Positions 41,681 through 52,209 of a DNA stretch of 64,000 nucleotides are shown here, piece after piece. Numbering within the stretch: the first letter of the stretch is position 1; every line of letters begins with the position of its first letter. Source of the DNA: Locusta migratoria (Eukaryota; Arthropoda; Insecta; Orthoptera; Acrididae); the NCBI GenBank assembly GCA_026315105.1, contig CM048750.1, positions 263,181,151-263,245,150 on the forward strand. The letters are read 5' to 3'. The notes below the pieces were generated by a model. It did no database searches, was not told the DNA's origin, and saw only the letters and a list, made by a program, of their open reading frames with translations. The translations under genes and the position numbers were made by a program.

Positions 41681-41999
41681 TTCGGTTTTTCTTTCGAATA
41701 CTTACATTTTAATGGACGTTTCGTGGTCGTCACTTGTTGGTAGTTCTATCAAGCTTCCATTAAGCGTCGTATGTCCACGATCGCTAATGGCGTATTTTTC
41801 AAAAATGGTCCCATCGTAGGTTGGTTTAAGTAGTTTGTAAATACATAATGTGTGGACAATGCACCACGTCTTTAAAATTAGGAGATTATATACTCAATAA
41901 ATTTGCCATACATATGTACAAAAAAAACTTATAAAATAGATATTACGTGTGTACATGTTCCGAAAGAACAGACGTCACTTCGGATCCTGCAGTTGTTTT

Positions 42000-42436
42000 T
42001 CTTTCTCATTCACAGCATATATGACATCAACTGCGAATGGGCAAAGCTGAAAATGTGTACCCAGCCGGGATTCGAACTCGGTTTTCTTGCTTTCTAGGCA
42101 GTTGCGCTGACCACTACAGCACTGGGGGCACAGTGATGACCGCACCTGCAAGGACTACCTAAGCACGCCTCCCGTTAGTTAGTTGGGAGGGGTGGGCAAG
42201 TTTGTGGCCCTTACTCGAATTAGTTTCGTATCTACTAGTTTGAGTACTGTGGGCAGGGTGAAGCTGGGAATTTGTATTTGACGGGAGGTCCTTGCAGGTT
42301 CGGTGATAAGTGTGTCCCCAGTGGTATAGTTGTCAGAACAACTGCCTAGAAAGCGGGAGACCCGGGTTCAAATCCAGCCTGGGTACACATTTTCAGCTTT
42401 GCCCATTCGCAGTTGATGTCATATATTCTGTGAATG
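42000..42436. mobile_element. Inverted-repeat unit Y with tRNA-like sequence in each arm
   Basis: Left arm 42005-42165 and right arm 42275-42436 are inverted copies: CATTCACAG / CTGTGAATG, GACATCAACTGCGAATGGGC / complement, then a tRNA-like stretch in each (minus at 42062-42131, plus at 42316-42387, box B GGTTCAAATCC). Spacer about 110 bp. A partial second member is at 55595-56050. Confidence 0.8.
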
Positions 42437-42504
42437 GATATTGCTTGTACATTTCAATATTCTAATCCTATCAGTCTCCAGCTTTGCAGTTACATCGTTG
42501 TTTG

Positions 42505-42924
42505 TGTCATGGCGTCGATATTGGCCACAACACAGGCGGTCTACACTATCACCGCGCAACTTCAGGAAGACGCGACAAGTCGTTCCACAGTACTTCGGCG
42601 GCCAAGGGTGCCCGCAGTCTCGGTACCTCTTTGCTTGTTTCGCGAGCAGGCATACCACGGCCATGACAGCCTACCGAGAAGCAGAGGAGTCCATTCAGTA
42701 CGAGGCAGTCCTAGGAATATTACAGCTCCAGGAAGTTAACCATAGAAGAGCCAGCCTTCTGTCTATGCACAAGCCGGAACAGTTTTCTTATGCGTAGCTC
42801 AACTATGTAATAGTACAAGATCAACACAAGCACATCAGAGTAAGGTATTGATTTCTCCTGTCAATAAATCCTTTGAGTACTAATCACTTGTTTTAATTGC
42901 AGACCTTGCAAGCCCCGGCCCACG
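42505..42924 (+). mobile_element. LTR-like repeat
   Basis: Begins around TGTGTCATGGCGTCG and ends GCCCCGGCCCACGTCA, containing AATAAA (42864) and fragments recurring at 33651-33830 and 39640-39784. TG...CA ends and a polyA signal fit an LTR; no flanking duplication found. Confidence 0.45.
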
Positions 42925-43123
42925 TCATTCTACTACAGCAGTTTCTAAAACGAGGTGATTGATACACACACCAGAATGTGCACAATTAAATCTCAGAGTA
43001 CATACAATATGATGGGTAACCACCAGACAGTTCGTCGTAAGTACTAACACATTTGTCTTGATTAAAAGCTAGTTTTTGAATAACTTAATGCTTTGGTCCA
43101 ATCACTCAACCGCCCCCCTCCCA

Positions 43124-43125
<2 letters not shown>

Positions 43126-43172
<47 letters not shown>
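43126..43172. repeat. (AC)n microsatellite
   Basis: Uninterrupted AC dinucleotides. Confidence 0.97.
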
Positions 43173-43175
<3 letters not shown>

Positions 43176-43296
43176 TACGCCCCCAAGCCCCCTTGACAGG
43201 TCGCGACGTACAGTTTGCCAACCGCTGCTCCAGACGGTAGTTTTGATCTAAAGTGTCTTCCCCATCATTAACAATTACAGCAGCGACACTTTTATA

Positions 43297-44662
43297 CACT
43301 ACTGGCCATTAAAATTGCTACAACAAGAAGAAATACAGATGATAAACGGGTATTCTTTGGTCAAATATATTATACTAGAACTGAAATGTGATTACATTTT
43401 CACACAATTTGGGTGCATAGATCCTGAGAAATCAGTACCCAGAACAACCACCTCTGGCCGTAATAACGGCCTTGCTACGCCCTTGGCATTGAGTCAAACA
43501 GAGCTTGGATATCGTGTACAGGTACAGATGCCCGTGCAGCTTCAACACGATACCACAGATCATCAACAGTAGTGACTGGCGTATTGTGATGAGCCAGTTG
43601 TTCGCTCACCATTGTCCAGACGTTTTCAATTGGTGAGAGATCTGGAGAATGTGCTGGCCGGGGCAGCAGTCGAACATTTTCCATATCCAAGAAGGCCCGT
43701 ACAGGACCTGCAACATGCGGTCGTGCATTATCCTTCTGAAATGTAGGGTTTCACAGGGATCGAATGAAAGGTAGAGCCGCGGGTCGTAACACATCTGAAT
43801 GTAACGGCCATTGTTCAACGGCGGACAAGAGGTAACCGAGACGTGTAACCAATGGCACCCCATACCATCACGCCGGGTGATACGCCAGTATGGCGATGAC
43901 GATACACGCTTCCAATGTGCGTCCACCGCGATGTCGCCTTAAACGGATGCGTCCATCATGATGCTGTAAACAGAAATGACGTTTCTTTCATTCGTGCATC
44001 CAGGTTCGTCGTTGCGTCCACCATCGCAGGAGCTCCTGTGATGTAGCGTCAAGGGTAACCGCAGCCATGGTCTCCGAGCTGATAGTCCATGGTGCTGCAA
44101 ACGTCGTCGAACTGTTCGTGCAGATGGTTGTTGCAAACGTCCCCATCTGATGACTCAGGGTGCGAGACGTGGCTGCACGATCCGTTACAGCCGCGCGGAT
44201 AAGATGCATGTCATCTTGACTGGTAGTGATACGAGGCCGTTGAGATCTAGTAGGGTGTTTCGTATTGTCATCCTGAACCCACCAATTCCATATTCTAACA
44301 GTCACTGGATTGCGACCAACGCGAGCAGCAGTGTCGCGATACGATAAACCGCAATCGCGATAGGCTACAATCCGACCTTTAACAAAGTTGGAAACGTGAT
44401 GGTACGCATTTCGCCTCCTTACAGGAGGCATCACAACAACACTTCACCAGGCAACGCCGGTCAACTGCTGTTTGTGTATGAGAAATCGGTTGGAAACTTT
44501 CCTCGTGTGAGCACGTTGTAGGTGTCGCCAACGGCGCCAACCCAGTGTGAATTCTCTGAAAAACAAATCACTTTTATATCACAGCATCTTCTTCCTGTCG
44601 GTTAAATTTCGCGCCTGTAGCACATCATCTTCGTGGTGTAGCAATTTTAATGGCTAGGATTG
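43297..44662 (-). mobile_element. Tc1-like transposon, near full length
   Basis: 1366 bp; termini CACTACTGGCCATTAAAATT and, inverted, CAATCCTAGCCATTAAAATT; flanked by TA (43295-43296 and 44663-44664). The transposase is split over three minus-strand frames (44434-43988, 43926-43606, 43690-43475), so it is inactive. Length is typical of Tc1 elements. Confidence 0.92.
43475..44434 (-). pseudogene. Tc1-like transposase pseudogene
   Basis: N-terminal HTH part (VSNFVKGRIVAYRDCGLSYR, AARVGRNPVTVRIW) lies at 44434-44150; then RRRLQHHGLSARRPWLRLPL in another frame; GMGCHWLHV-type codons at 43926-43606 (in a shifted frame for the catalytic core); and DMENVRLLPRPAHSPDLSPI with ENVWTMVSEQL at the C terminus. 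At least two frameshifts. The catalytic Glu in PIEN is kept. Confidence 0.88.
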
Positions 44663-44664
44663 TA

Positions 44665-45060
44665 AAATGTTCTTAACGCGAAAATCCTTCCTCCTTTTGT
44701 TAACATTGTGACAATTCAGAAAAACGCGTCTGGCAGTTCACGCTCTCAACAATTCACTAATTTGATTATCGTGCTTCTTTTGTTTGTCACTGCGTTGTAT
44801 ACCAACATGAGCAGGTGAAATTAGCGACATTTGGTAACAACAACTTAATGCGTTAAAACTACCTACTGTACTGTCTTGTTGTTATTTTTGTTCTCTTTTA
44901 ACCAATTGTCCAGTGACATTTGTGCCACCCATTATATTGTATGAGAATTTAATGTGAATTACAAATTAGCTGAAGAAAATACCTGTGACTTAATTTAGCA
45001 CACCAAACCGCCACGAAATTAGAATAATTATTTATCGTACTGCGCCTCCCATTTTTCGAA
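44665..45060. other. AT-rich sequence, nothing recognised
   Basis: No repeat or coding signal noticed. Confidence 0.4.
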
Positions 45061-45061
45061 T

Positions 45062-46770
45062 AGTCTACATCTACATCTACATGGGATACTCTGCAAATCA
45101 CATTTAAGTGCCTGGCAGAGGGTTCATCGAACCACAATTATACTATTTATTTCCCACTCCATTCTCGAATAGCGCGGGAAGAAAGAACACCTGAATCTCT
45201 CTGTTCGAGCTCTGATTTCTCTTATTTTATTCTGATGATCATTTCTACCTATGTAAGTGGGAGTCAACAATATATTTTCGCATTCGGAGGAGAATGTTGG
45301 CGATTGGAGTTTCGCAAGTAACCCACGCCTCAGCGATAAGCGCCGTTGTTGTAATGATTCCCATCCCAGATCCTGTATCATTTCCGTAACGCTGTCTCCC
45401 CTGTATCGCTACAATACGAAACGAGCTGCCCTTCTTTGGACTCTTTCGACGTCCTCTGTCAAACCCACCTGATAAGGATCCCACACTGGGCTGCAATACT
45501 CCAAAAATGGACGGACAAGCGCAGTGTATTTAGTTTCTTTAGTAGTTCTGTTGCATCTTTTAAGGGTTCTGCCAATAAATCGCAGTCTCTGGTTCGCCTT
45601 TCCCACGATATTATCTACGTGTTCTTTCCAGTTTAAGTCTGAAGTAATAGTGATTCCTAGGTATTTTGTGGAGTTTACGGCCTTCACATTTGATTGATTT
45701 ATGTTGTAAACAAAGTTTAACGGATTTCTTTTCGTACTCATGTGGACGACTTCACACTTCTCATTATTTAGAGTCAATTGCCAATTTTTACACCATACTG
45801 ATATCTTATTCAGATCGTTCTGCAGTTGGTTTTGATCTTCAGATGATTTTACTAGACGGTAAATGACGGCGTCATCTGCAAACAACCTAAGAGAGCTACT
45901 TAGATTTTCCCCTAAATCGTTTATGTAAATAAGGAATAGCAGAGGACCAATAACACTACCCTGTGGAACGCCCGATATCACCTCTGTTTTAGTCGATGCC
46001 TTACCATCGATTACTACGAACTGTGTCCTCTCTGACAAGAAATCCCCTATCCAATTGCAAATTTGGGGCGATATACCATAAACACGCAATTTGATTAAAA
46101 GCCGTTTGTGAGGTACGGTGTCAAAAGCTTTCTGGAAATCAAGAAATACGGAATTGATTTGCGAACCTTTGTCGATAGCACCCATCACTTCGTGTGAATA
46201 TAGAGCTAGTTGTGTTTCGCATGAAAGATATTTTCTAAATCCGTGTTGACCTTGGGTCAATAGATCGTTCTGTTCGAGATAATTCATAATATTTGAATAC
46301 AGGATATGTTCCAAAACCCTGCTGCAAATTGACGTCAATGAAATAGGCCTGTAGTTTAGTGGGTTGCTCCTACTGCCTTTCTTGAATATAGGTGTGACCT
46401 GTGCAACTTTCCAATCTTTTGGTACAGATCCTTCTATGAGAGAGCGGTTGTATATGACTGTTAAGTAAGGTGCTATCGCTTCAGCATAATCAGATAGAAA
46501 TCTAATGGGTATACAATCCGGACCAGAAGACTTGTTCTTATTATGTGATTTTAGTTGCTGCACTACTACGATGATATCTACTTCTATGTTACTCATTACG
46601 GCATCTGTTCGTAATTCGAAATCTGGAATATTGGTTTCGTCTTCTTTGGTGAATGAGTTTCTAAAAACTAAGTTTAGTAACTCTGCTTTTGTTTCGCTCT
46701 GCTCTGCTCGATTTTGTTTAGACGTGAACCATAAAACTGTAGAGGTATCTTCTATGTTCTTTCGCATCTG
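45062..46770 (-). mobile_element. CR1-like LINE, 5'-truncated copy
   Basis: 3' tail of TCTACA repeats at 45064-45081 (complement of TGTAGA), 3' UTR CTCTGCCAGGCACTTAAATG, ORF2 from the linker to the end. 5' truncation at about 46770. Second-best LINE copy in the window. Confidence 0.92.
45124..46767 (-). pseudogene. CR1-like LINE ORF2 reverse transcriptase with one stop
   Basis: Contains ELLNLVFRNSFTKEDE, SSGPDCIPIRFLSDYAEAIA, NYRPISLTSICSRVLEHIL, LDFQKAFDTVPHKRLL, GVPQGSVIGPLLFLIYINDL and FADDAVIYRLVKSSEDQ, then KYLGITITSDLNWKEHV. The frame stops at 45409-45411 (TAG within RFVL-x-RYRGDS) and resumes in the same frame to WESLQQRRLSLRRGLLAKL and GRNDHQNKIREIRARTERF, with a small shift near FFPR. 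All RT catalytic residues are intact. Confidence 0.9.
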
Positions 46771-46814
46771 AATGAAGACACTGTCTATGTAAGAGCAGGA
46801 AAAGAATAAGTGAG

Positions 46815-47285
46815 TTTATTAATGTCTACGTGGATGCTCTGCATGTCACATTAAACGGTATGGAAGAGAGTTCACCGAACCACTTTTATGATATTTCTCT
46901 ATAGTTTCATTCTCTAATAGCTCGCGGGGATAAAGGAACACCTAAATCTTACTTTTTTCAATCTGATTCGTCTTATTTTATTATGATATCATGATAACAA
47001 TGTATTCTCACCTTCAGAAGAGAACGTTGGTGGAAGGAATTTCGCAAATAGATCTCACCGCTACAATTAACGCCTTCTTTTATTGATTTCCAACCCAACT
47101 CGTTCATCACTTCCTTGATACGCTCTCCTATATCGCGATAATACAAAACGAGCTGCCTTTGAATTTTCTCTAAATCGTCCGTCCGTCCGTGTGGATCCCG
47201 CAATACAAAGGAATATTCCAAAATAGGACGCACAACAACGAAAGGGTAATTCATGGTTGATGTTCTCCTCAAATGTCATGTCGTA
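46815..47285 (-). pseudogene. CR1-like LINE 3' fragment, diverged
   Basis: Codons VRPILEYSFVLRDPHGRTDD, YRRAYQGSDERV-like, IKEGVNCSGEIYLRN, with several frameshifts. Lies tail-on next to the 45-46.8 kb copy. Ends at 47285 beside SINE target sequence. Confidence 0.75.
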
Positions 47286-47309
47286 AAGTTTGTACACAAT
47301 TGACAACCT

Positions 47310-47515
47310 GCCGGCAGCGGTGGCCGAGGGGACTGAGGCGCTATAGTCACGGTCTGCACGGCCACTACGGCCGGGGGTTCGAATCCCCCCCTCGGGCATA
47401 GATATTTGTGCCGTCCTTAGAATTAGTTAGTTCATAAGTAGTTTGTAAGTTTAGGGACTGATGACCCCGTACTTAAGTCCCATAACCTATACAAACATTT
47501 GAACATTTGAATTTG
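47310..47515 (+). mobile_element. SINE family A
   Basis: Complete copy with head GCCGGCAGCGGTGGCCGAGG, flanked by a 12-bp duplication AATTGACAACCT (47298-47309 and 47516-47527). Confidence 0.94.
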
Positions 47516-47859
47516 AATTGACAACCTAAATAATAGGAAAAGTGTGGTCCAAATATATCAAAACTTGCAGATTTCTTTGGCAAAGAAAATGTATACTGGC
47601 AAACACATAAAATAATATCGAAAATGCCATAAAAAGCGACTATTTACTTAAGGTTTCACATTTTGTTTTCTTGCTAACGGTCAAAATAACTTCGAAAATT
47701 ATTTTCTCATCTAATAATTGTGACTCTTTCATAGTTCACAAATTTTTTTTAAAACACGCTTATATGTTTACGTTCTTATTTACCCATAGTGTAGGCTTTT
47801 TTCTCCCCTCCGTAAAACGAAAATGTTTTTCTGCTTGTAGATATTGCATTAAAACGCTC

Positions 47860-48040
47860 AAATCTAAGTGACTTAACGTTTGTGGTTATTAGTCCTTAGG
47901 CTTACAAACTACTTATAAACTAACTTATGCTAAGGACAACATCACATCCATGCCCGAGGGAGGACTCGAACCCCCGTCGGCGAGAAACCGCGCGCTCTGT
48001 AGCAATGTCTTAGAACGCTCGGCGAATCCACCGCGGCCAG
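47860..48040 (-). mobile_element. SINE family B, diverged
   Basis: Reversed: GTGGTTATTAGTCCTTAGGC, TTACAAACTACTTATAAAC, CATGCCCGAGGGAGGACTCG, head ...AATCCACCGCGGCC. The 3' tail is rearranged. Confidence 0.8.
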
Positions 48041-48459
48041 ATATTCGTCCATTTTATTGGAGAACACTATTTGAAAAAAAGAAGAAAAAGAATAAAAACT
48101 TGGCTTTGGTGCAAAATTTTCGGTGTGATGAAATCACGAGGCAAACAAACAACAGAATAAAATTAAAGAAGATGGGAAGGTATTACTGAAATATGAACCT
48201 CGACCAGAAAAAGTTAACTTCCGATGTGAGCGGAAGCCACTACAGTTCCTTGTTTCTGCAGCATTCGCGTTCTGCAGCACTCTCGGAAGTTTACAACTCC
48301 ACACTCGGCACAGTCTATTGATCATTGACGACATAGACGCGCTCACAATGCGGTTGGCTCCTGATTTACACGCAAGCACGGAAGGTGCACGCACATCTGT
48401 CAATTTTCACCACAAAGTCAATAGGGTAAATCGGTATTAAATGAGAATTGGTCGACTAT
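48041..48459. other. No recognised feature
   Basis: Mixed composition; short frames only. Confidence 0.35.
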
Positions 48460-49492
48460 TGTGGTGGAACAGGGACGGGATAACTGCGATGGTTAATACA
48501 GTTAGTCATGTTCATCTTTAGTCGCTAATCATGAGAGTATCTTGATACTAAAAAGGTTTTATCAGTTGCTAGGACGTTGTTAATTAGTTATTTACAGTCC
48601 CCTAGCAACACCAACTGTCACAATATAACAGTGTAAAATTTCAAGACTTCGTCCGAAGTGTCCCGCACCGCAATATAATTCAGAAAAATATAGGAATATC
48701 TCCTTTAAATAGTTCACAAAAAAATAAATTAGGTTCTTGTACCAGCGGGGCAAGGAAACTAGTTTGTGGCCGTTACTAAAATTTTATCAAAATCAAACAC
48801 AGGCACTACTGTTTGCTGTCGCTAAACTGTACTAAGAAAATTAATATTCCACAGCCTGCTAAACAGTTTTTCTACATTCACACTCGATACCAATATATCA
48901 TATTCGAAGCTTGTCAGTAATCAATTCAACCAGAATTTAAATTGTTTTTCGAAACAAGTTCTTCACACAAATCAAATTACTCTTGCTACAATATTTCCTG
49001 ATTATAAATAACTCTTCATTAATGCAATATTCTTTTTAATATTAACAAATATTTATTCTTCTTCATGCTAATACAAAGTCAGTTTAGCAAGAGACCTGAA
49101 CCTGTACAACCAGCTTGGACTGAATCTCAAACATCAATAATTATAATTTAATATTATTTTCTTTTCTTCTTTGAAACGATTGACGCGCGGCAATAAAGAA
49201 GGAGCAGCTGCATTCGTAGCCCCGTAGCCATCGGTTAAATTCTGCCAGCGGTTACATACTTCAAGGTTGGCTGCGGCGGCGACGACGCTGCCCTTGTTGA
49301 TTGCGGCGCCTCGATCGTACATGAAACATACAGAAAATAAAACATTATAAGAATCATATTGTAAAATAACAATATTTATATTAACATCAAATATGTATAC
49401 ATTTTAAACAAAAACTTTCGTTTTTTCCTATTTACAACTTCAAAAGAGTGCTGACATAGGAAAATGTAGTACGACTATCTTATCCCACTACA
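48460..49492 (-). mobile_element. Probable LTR-like element of the TGTAGTGGG family
   Basis: Minus-strand start TGTAGTGGGATAAG at 49492; internal GTTTCATGTACGATCG and GTCGCCGCC match the member at 21.2 kb (CATGGTCGATCG, GTCGCCGC). The other end near 48460 (TGTGGTGGAACAGGG on the plus strand) is a guess. Confidence 0.45.
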
Positions 49493-50285
49493 CCATTTCG
49501 ATTCTACCTCCTCCTAAAACTTTTAGTTCTACAACAGCGTGGTTCAGTGGTCGTAGCACCTTAGCCAGAGAAGGATTTGCAAGGTATTCTTTGCCGTGGA
49601 GGTATTTGGCAGTCGACCCCACAGCACACATTCGGCGCCTACGCACACCTCGTAGACGTGGAGGCTCCCGCCGGATTATCTGGGATTCCGCTGGCGCTTG
49701 CAACACCCGGACACACCCTGTTTGCCAAAAACAGCTCCGCGTGAATAGCGAGTGGCTCGTATTTGACCCTGGCGAGAGGCAGGCCGTATGTCACCCTCGG
49801 CACGTCTTACCGTTGAGGTTTGGAAGATTCATGCAGTGCGATCAAGATATCTCCAGGAAATACTTCAGGCGCCACGTGTGTTTGTTTGTGTTACCCTCGA
49901 GCGCCAAGCTGGGGGCCACTTACTTACGTAGAACTACTGTCTACTTTACCGTCATTTACATCCAAACTGCTCAAAACAATTAGAGCATCAGGTGAGATAC
50001 CATAGAGAATATAATTATCAATTTAAATATAAATTAAAAAACCCTGAGACGGTTTTTCTTCTCAAATATGTCCATGACATTGAAGTTGAAGGTGAAGCAA
50101 TGAATTAAAATTTGTGATGCGGCTAACTAGGCAGACGTCTTACCGTTAAACCCCCACACCACTAACGATTAAGGCGCCTCGGAATAGTTTAAGTATGACT
50201 TCCCTCCACGTCACAAACTTTAATTCAGCTTCCTTGTTCCATAGATAATTGCCCCTACTGCCGAGGCTCTCCATGCAGCGGAATA
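49493..50285. other. Unassigned sequence with a possible tRNA-like relic
   Basis: A 130-codon plus frame (49591-49983) has no recognised domain. Minus strand at 50105-50175 has GGTTTAACGGTAAGACGTC, vaguely tRNA-like. Confidence 0.3.
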
Positions 50286-50335
50286 GCAAAAATGTTCAAA
50301 TGTCTGTAAATCTATCGAACCAAACTGCGTGGTCA
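50286..50335 (-). repeat. SINE family B tail fragment
   Basis: AATGTTCAAATGTCTGTAAA and AACCAAACTGCGTGGTCAT only; head missing. Confidence 0.75.
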
Positions 50336-50454
50336 TGTGATGATACAGTACGATATTTTGATGTCTCAGCTCTGAATCAAGAGGCTCTAACGGTTCTGCG
50401 ACATTCATAGGATTGTGGGATTCTCGGTTCCACTGAATAGGTCCGGCGTCTGCT

Positions 50455-50573
50455 AGACGCAGGAAGCGGCCACACAGGTAGCGGCAGCTGTGTGGCTTGG
50501 ACTGGACGTTTTTTTTTTTTTTTTACTTAGAATGCGAAGAACGGTTATAGTCTCAAAGGGTACAGGTCATACA
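50455..50573 (+). repeat. CR1-like LINE 5' ORF2 fragment
   Basis: GGAAGCGGCCACACAGGTAG, GTGTGGCTTGGACTGG and ATAGTCTCAAAGGGTACAGG match 5919-6030 of the main LINE. Confidence 0.78.
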
Positions 50574-50602
50574 AGGGTTGTAACTTAAATAGTGGCAACT
50601 AT
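50574..50602 (-). repeat. mariner end fragment, left of unit Z
   Basis: AGGGTTGTAACTTAAATAGTGGCAACTAT matches the terminal repeat of the mariner at 53656. It continues at 51659-51680 (TATTTATTCACAACCGATAC) on the far side of unit Z, so unit Z interrupted it. Confidence 0.7.
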
Positions 50603-50683
50603 ATCCGTGTATATGCTTAGAAAATCGCGAAATTTGACGTTTGCTGCTCTTTTAAGATGGACAAACGATCTGTAAAACATGAA

Positions 50684-50757
50684 AATTTGTGCCGGTCCGG
50701 GACTCGAACCCGGGTCTCCCGGCCTACTCGGCCACTCGTGTACGCTCCCCGGCCAGA
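50684..50757 (-). other. tRNA-like sequence, left arm of unit Z
   Basis: Minus strand: GAGTGGCCGAGTAGGCCGGG, box B GGGTTCGAGTCCCGGACC. Points left (divergent from its partner). Confidence 0.65.
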
Positions 50758-50869
50758 CCCAAACTTCCATGTGTTGCACTTGCCTCTTTCCCCCATATGC
50801 TCGCACACGTTACAGTGTGAGTCCCGCAAGAGGGAGAGAGACAATTCTACCATCGTAAGTGTGGTGTCG

Positions 50870-51343
50870 CACAAGTCTAAGGTGCGCGCCACCTACTTTC
50901 GCCGCGCGCCGCCATGCACGCACGGCGCGGCGTTCTTACGACGACAGCCACGAGCGCCCTCTGCTACAACTCCGCTCGTGGCCACCACTGAACGACATCG
51001 TTCACTTGGGACTGAGATAGGAACCAGTCAACACTTCGGAATCAGATAGGCACCAGTGAAGACTTGGTTTTCGGATAGGCACTAGGCAGGCCTCTAGCTC
51101 AACTATGTATCAGCATTCTGCAGTACTGAGCTATGTAAAAGTTAAGTATTACTAAGTCTCTAAGAAATATATATCTCGTTCTAATTTACTCCAGTGTTTC
51201 TAGTTTCTGCTGTCCCACTGGCTGGTCACCTTCGTTCCTGCACAAGCGTGCATCCTTTATTCCTGTGTCGGTCTTTCTACTCGGCCACCGACACCTACGA
51301 CGGGAACGAGACACCAAGGCGGCGACGAGGCTGGGACACAAAA
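50870..51343 (+). mobile_element. Solo LTR (Gypsy-linked family), 474 bp
   Basis: TGTGGTGTCGCAC...GGGACACAAAA with a 5-bp duplication GTAAG (50865-50869 and 51344-51348). Highly similar to the LTR at 25677-26142 along its length, including AACGACATCGTTCACTTGGG and CCACCGACACCTA. Confidence 0.88.
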
Positions 51344-51437
51344 GTAAGCTTGTCAGGCGTTAATGTTTACTATTATGTCTGTTCCAAGGGAACAGACGTT
51401 GGCTGTGATCCGCAGCAGAGAGCCGCGGAGCGTGCAC

Positions 51438-51511
51438 AGGTGGCCGAGTGGTTAAGGCGACCACTCGCGAAATGCGGGAGACCCGGGTTCTAGTCCCGGT
51501 CCGGCACAAAT
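51438..51511 (+). other. tRNA-like sequence, right arm of unit Z
   Basis: GTGGCCGAGTGGTTAAGGCG has a strong box A of Ser/Leu type; box B GGGTTCTAGTCCCGG. Four acceptor base pairs are possible (GTGC/GCAC). SINE head more likely than a working tRNA. Confidence 0.65.
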
Positions 51512-51677
51512 TTTCATGTGTTGCAGATCGTTTGTCCATCTTACAGGAGCAGCAGACGTCGGGAAATTTCGCAATTTGTGAAGCACATGCATGGATATAT
51601 TTATCTCTGCTGCGGATCACCGCCAACGTCTGTTCCTTTGGAACAGACATAATAGTAAAGTGGCAACTATTTATTCA

Positions 51678-51893
51678 CAACCGATACAAAAGGTTCGAGT
51701 CCTCCCTGAGGCTAGCTGTGTATGTTGTCCTTACGTTAGTTTGATTAGTTTGTAAGGCTAGGGACTGATGATCATAGCAGTTTGGTCAATTAGATTTACA
51801 AACATTTAAACTTTTATGAACATCCGACGGCGAGCAACCGCGCGCTCCGCAGCAAGATGCCTTAGAGCCCTCGGCCACTCCATCTCGTTTAGT
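51678..51893. repeat. Broken SINE: tail on plus strand, head on minus strand
   Basis: 51678-51814 is a plus-strand SINE body lacking its head (GGTTCGAGTCCTCCCTGAGG ... ACAAACATTTAAAC). 51821-51893 is a minus-strand family-B head (complement of GTGGCCGAGGGCTC ... GCGCGGTTGCTCGCCG). The two halves face away from a common junction, suggesting inversion or two truncated insertions. Confidence 0.75.
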
Positions 51894-52060
51894 AATATCG
51901 CGATACAGAGGAGAGAGTGTCATGAAATTATGCACGAGTTTGGGTGCAACTTATTAAAAGAAGACATTTTCGTTTCGGTGAGATCTATTTGCGAAATTTC
52001 TTTCACCAATTTCTCCTCCGATTGCGAACGTATGTTGGAAGTACCCACCTGCATACTAAG
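51893..52060 (+). pseudogene. CR1-like LINE C-terminal fragment
   Basis: Codons HEIMHEFGCNLLKEDIF and SFTNFSSDCERMLEVPT correspond to MLHELGWKSLKERRYS and SPTFSSECENFLLAPT in the main LINE. Confidence 0.72.
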
Positions 52061-52145
52061 CCACACAGCTGTCGAAACAGCTGGACGGATTACCCTTGAA
52101 TGCATCCCGTCAGATCCGAATTCTGAACTTAAGATCACACTTGTG

Positions 52146-52206
52146 ACCGAGCGAAGTGTAGCAGTGGTGGCGACGTAACATTCGGGTGGACGACGGTTCC
52201 AACCCT
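52146..52206 (+). repeat. SINE family E head, decayed
   Basis: ACCGAGCGAAGTGTAGCAGTG through ACGACGGTTCCAACCCTA corresponds to the family-E head and box B. Confidence 0.6.
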
Positions 52207-52209
52207 ACT

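Larger units (their letters stand above)
50603..51658. mobile_element. Inverted-repeat unit Z: paired tRNA-like heads, flanked by one 12-bp duplication
   Basis: AGTGGCAACTAT occurs at 50591-50602 and 51659-51670 and the flanking mariner end is otherwise continuous, so everything between behaves as one insertion. It holds two inverted copies of a tRNA-like repeat (minus 50684-50757, plus 51438-51511), with GATGGACAAACGATCTG / CAGATCGTTTGTCCATC outside them, and TTCCAAGGGAACAGACGTTG / complement terminal blocks at 51382 and 51616. A solo LTR was added later in the middle. Confidence 0.75.

Noticed and set aside
49591..49983. 130-codon frame as a host gene
   Set aside because: No recognisable domain or conserved motif; overlaps another frame on the opposite strand.
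51438..51511. Functional tRNA gene
   Set aside because: Box A and B are good but acceptor pairing is short, the sequence continues into a repeat body, and an inverted partner exists nearby, so a SINE-type head is more likely. The same reasoning applies to the tRNA-like stretches at 3156, 3866, 16364, 41603, 42062, 42316, 50684 and 55865.
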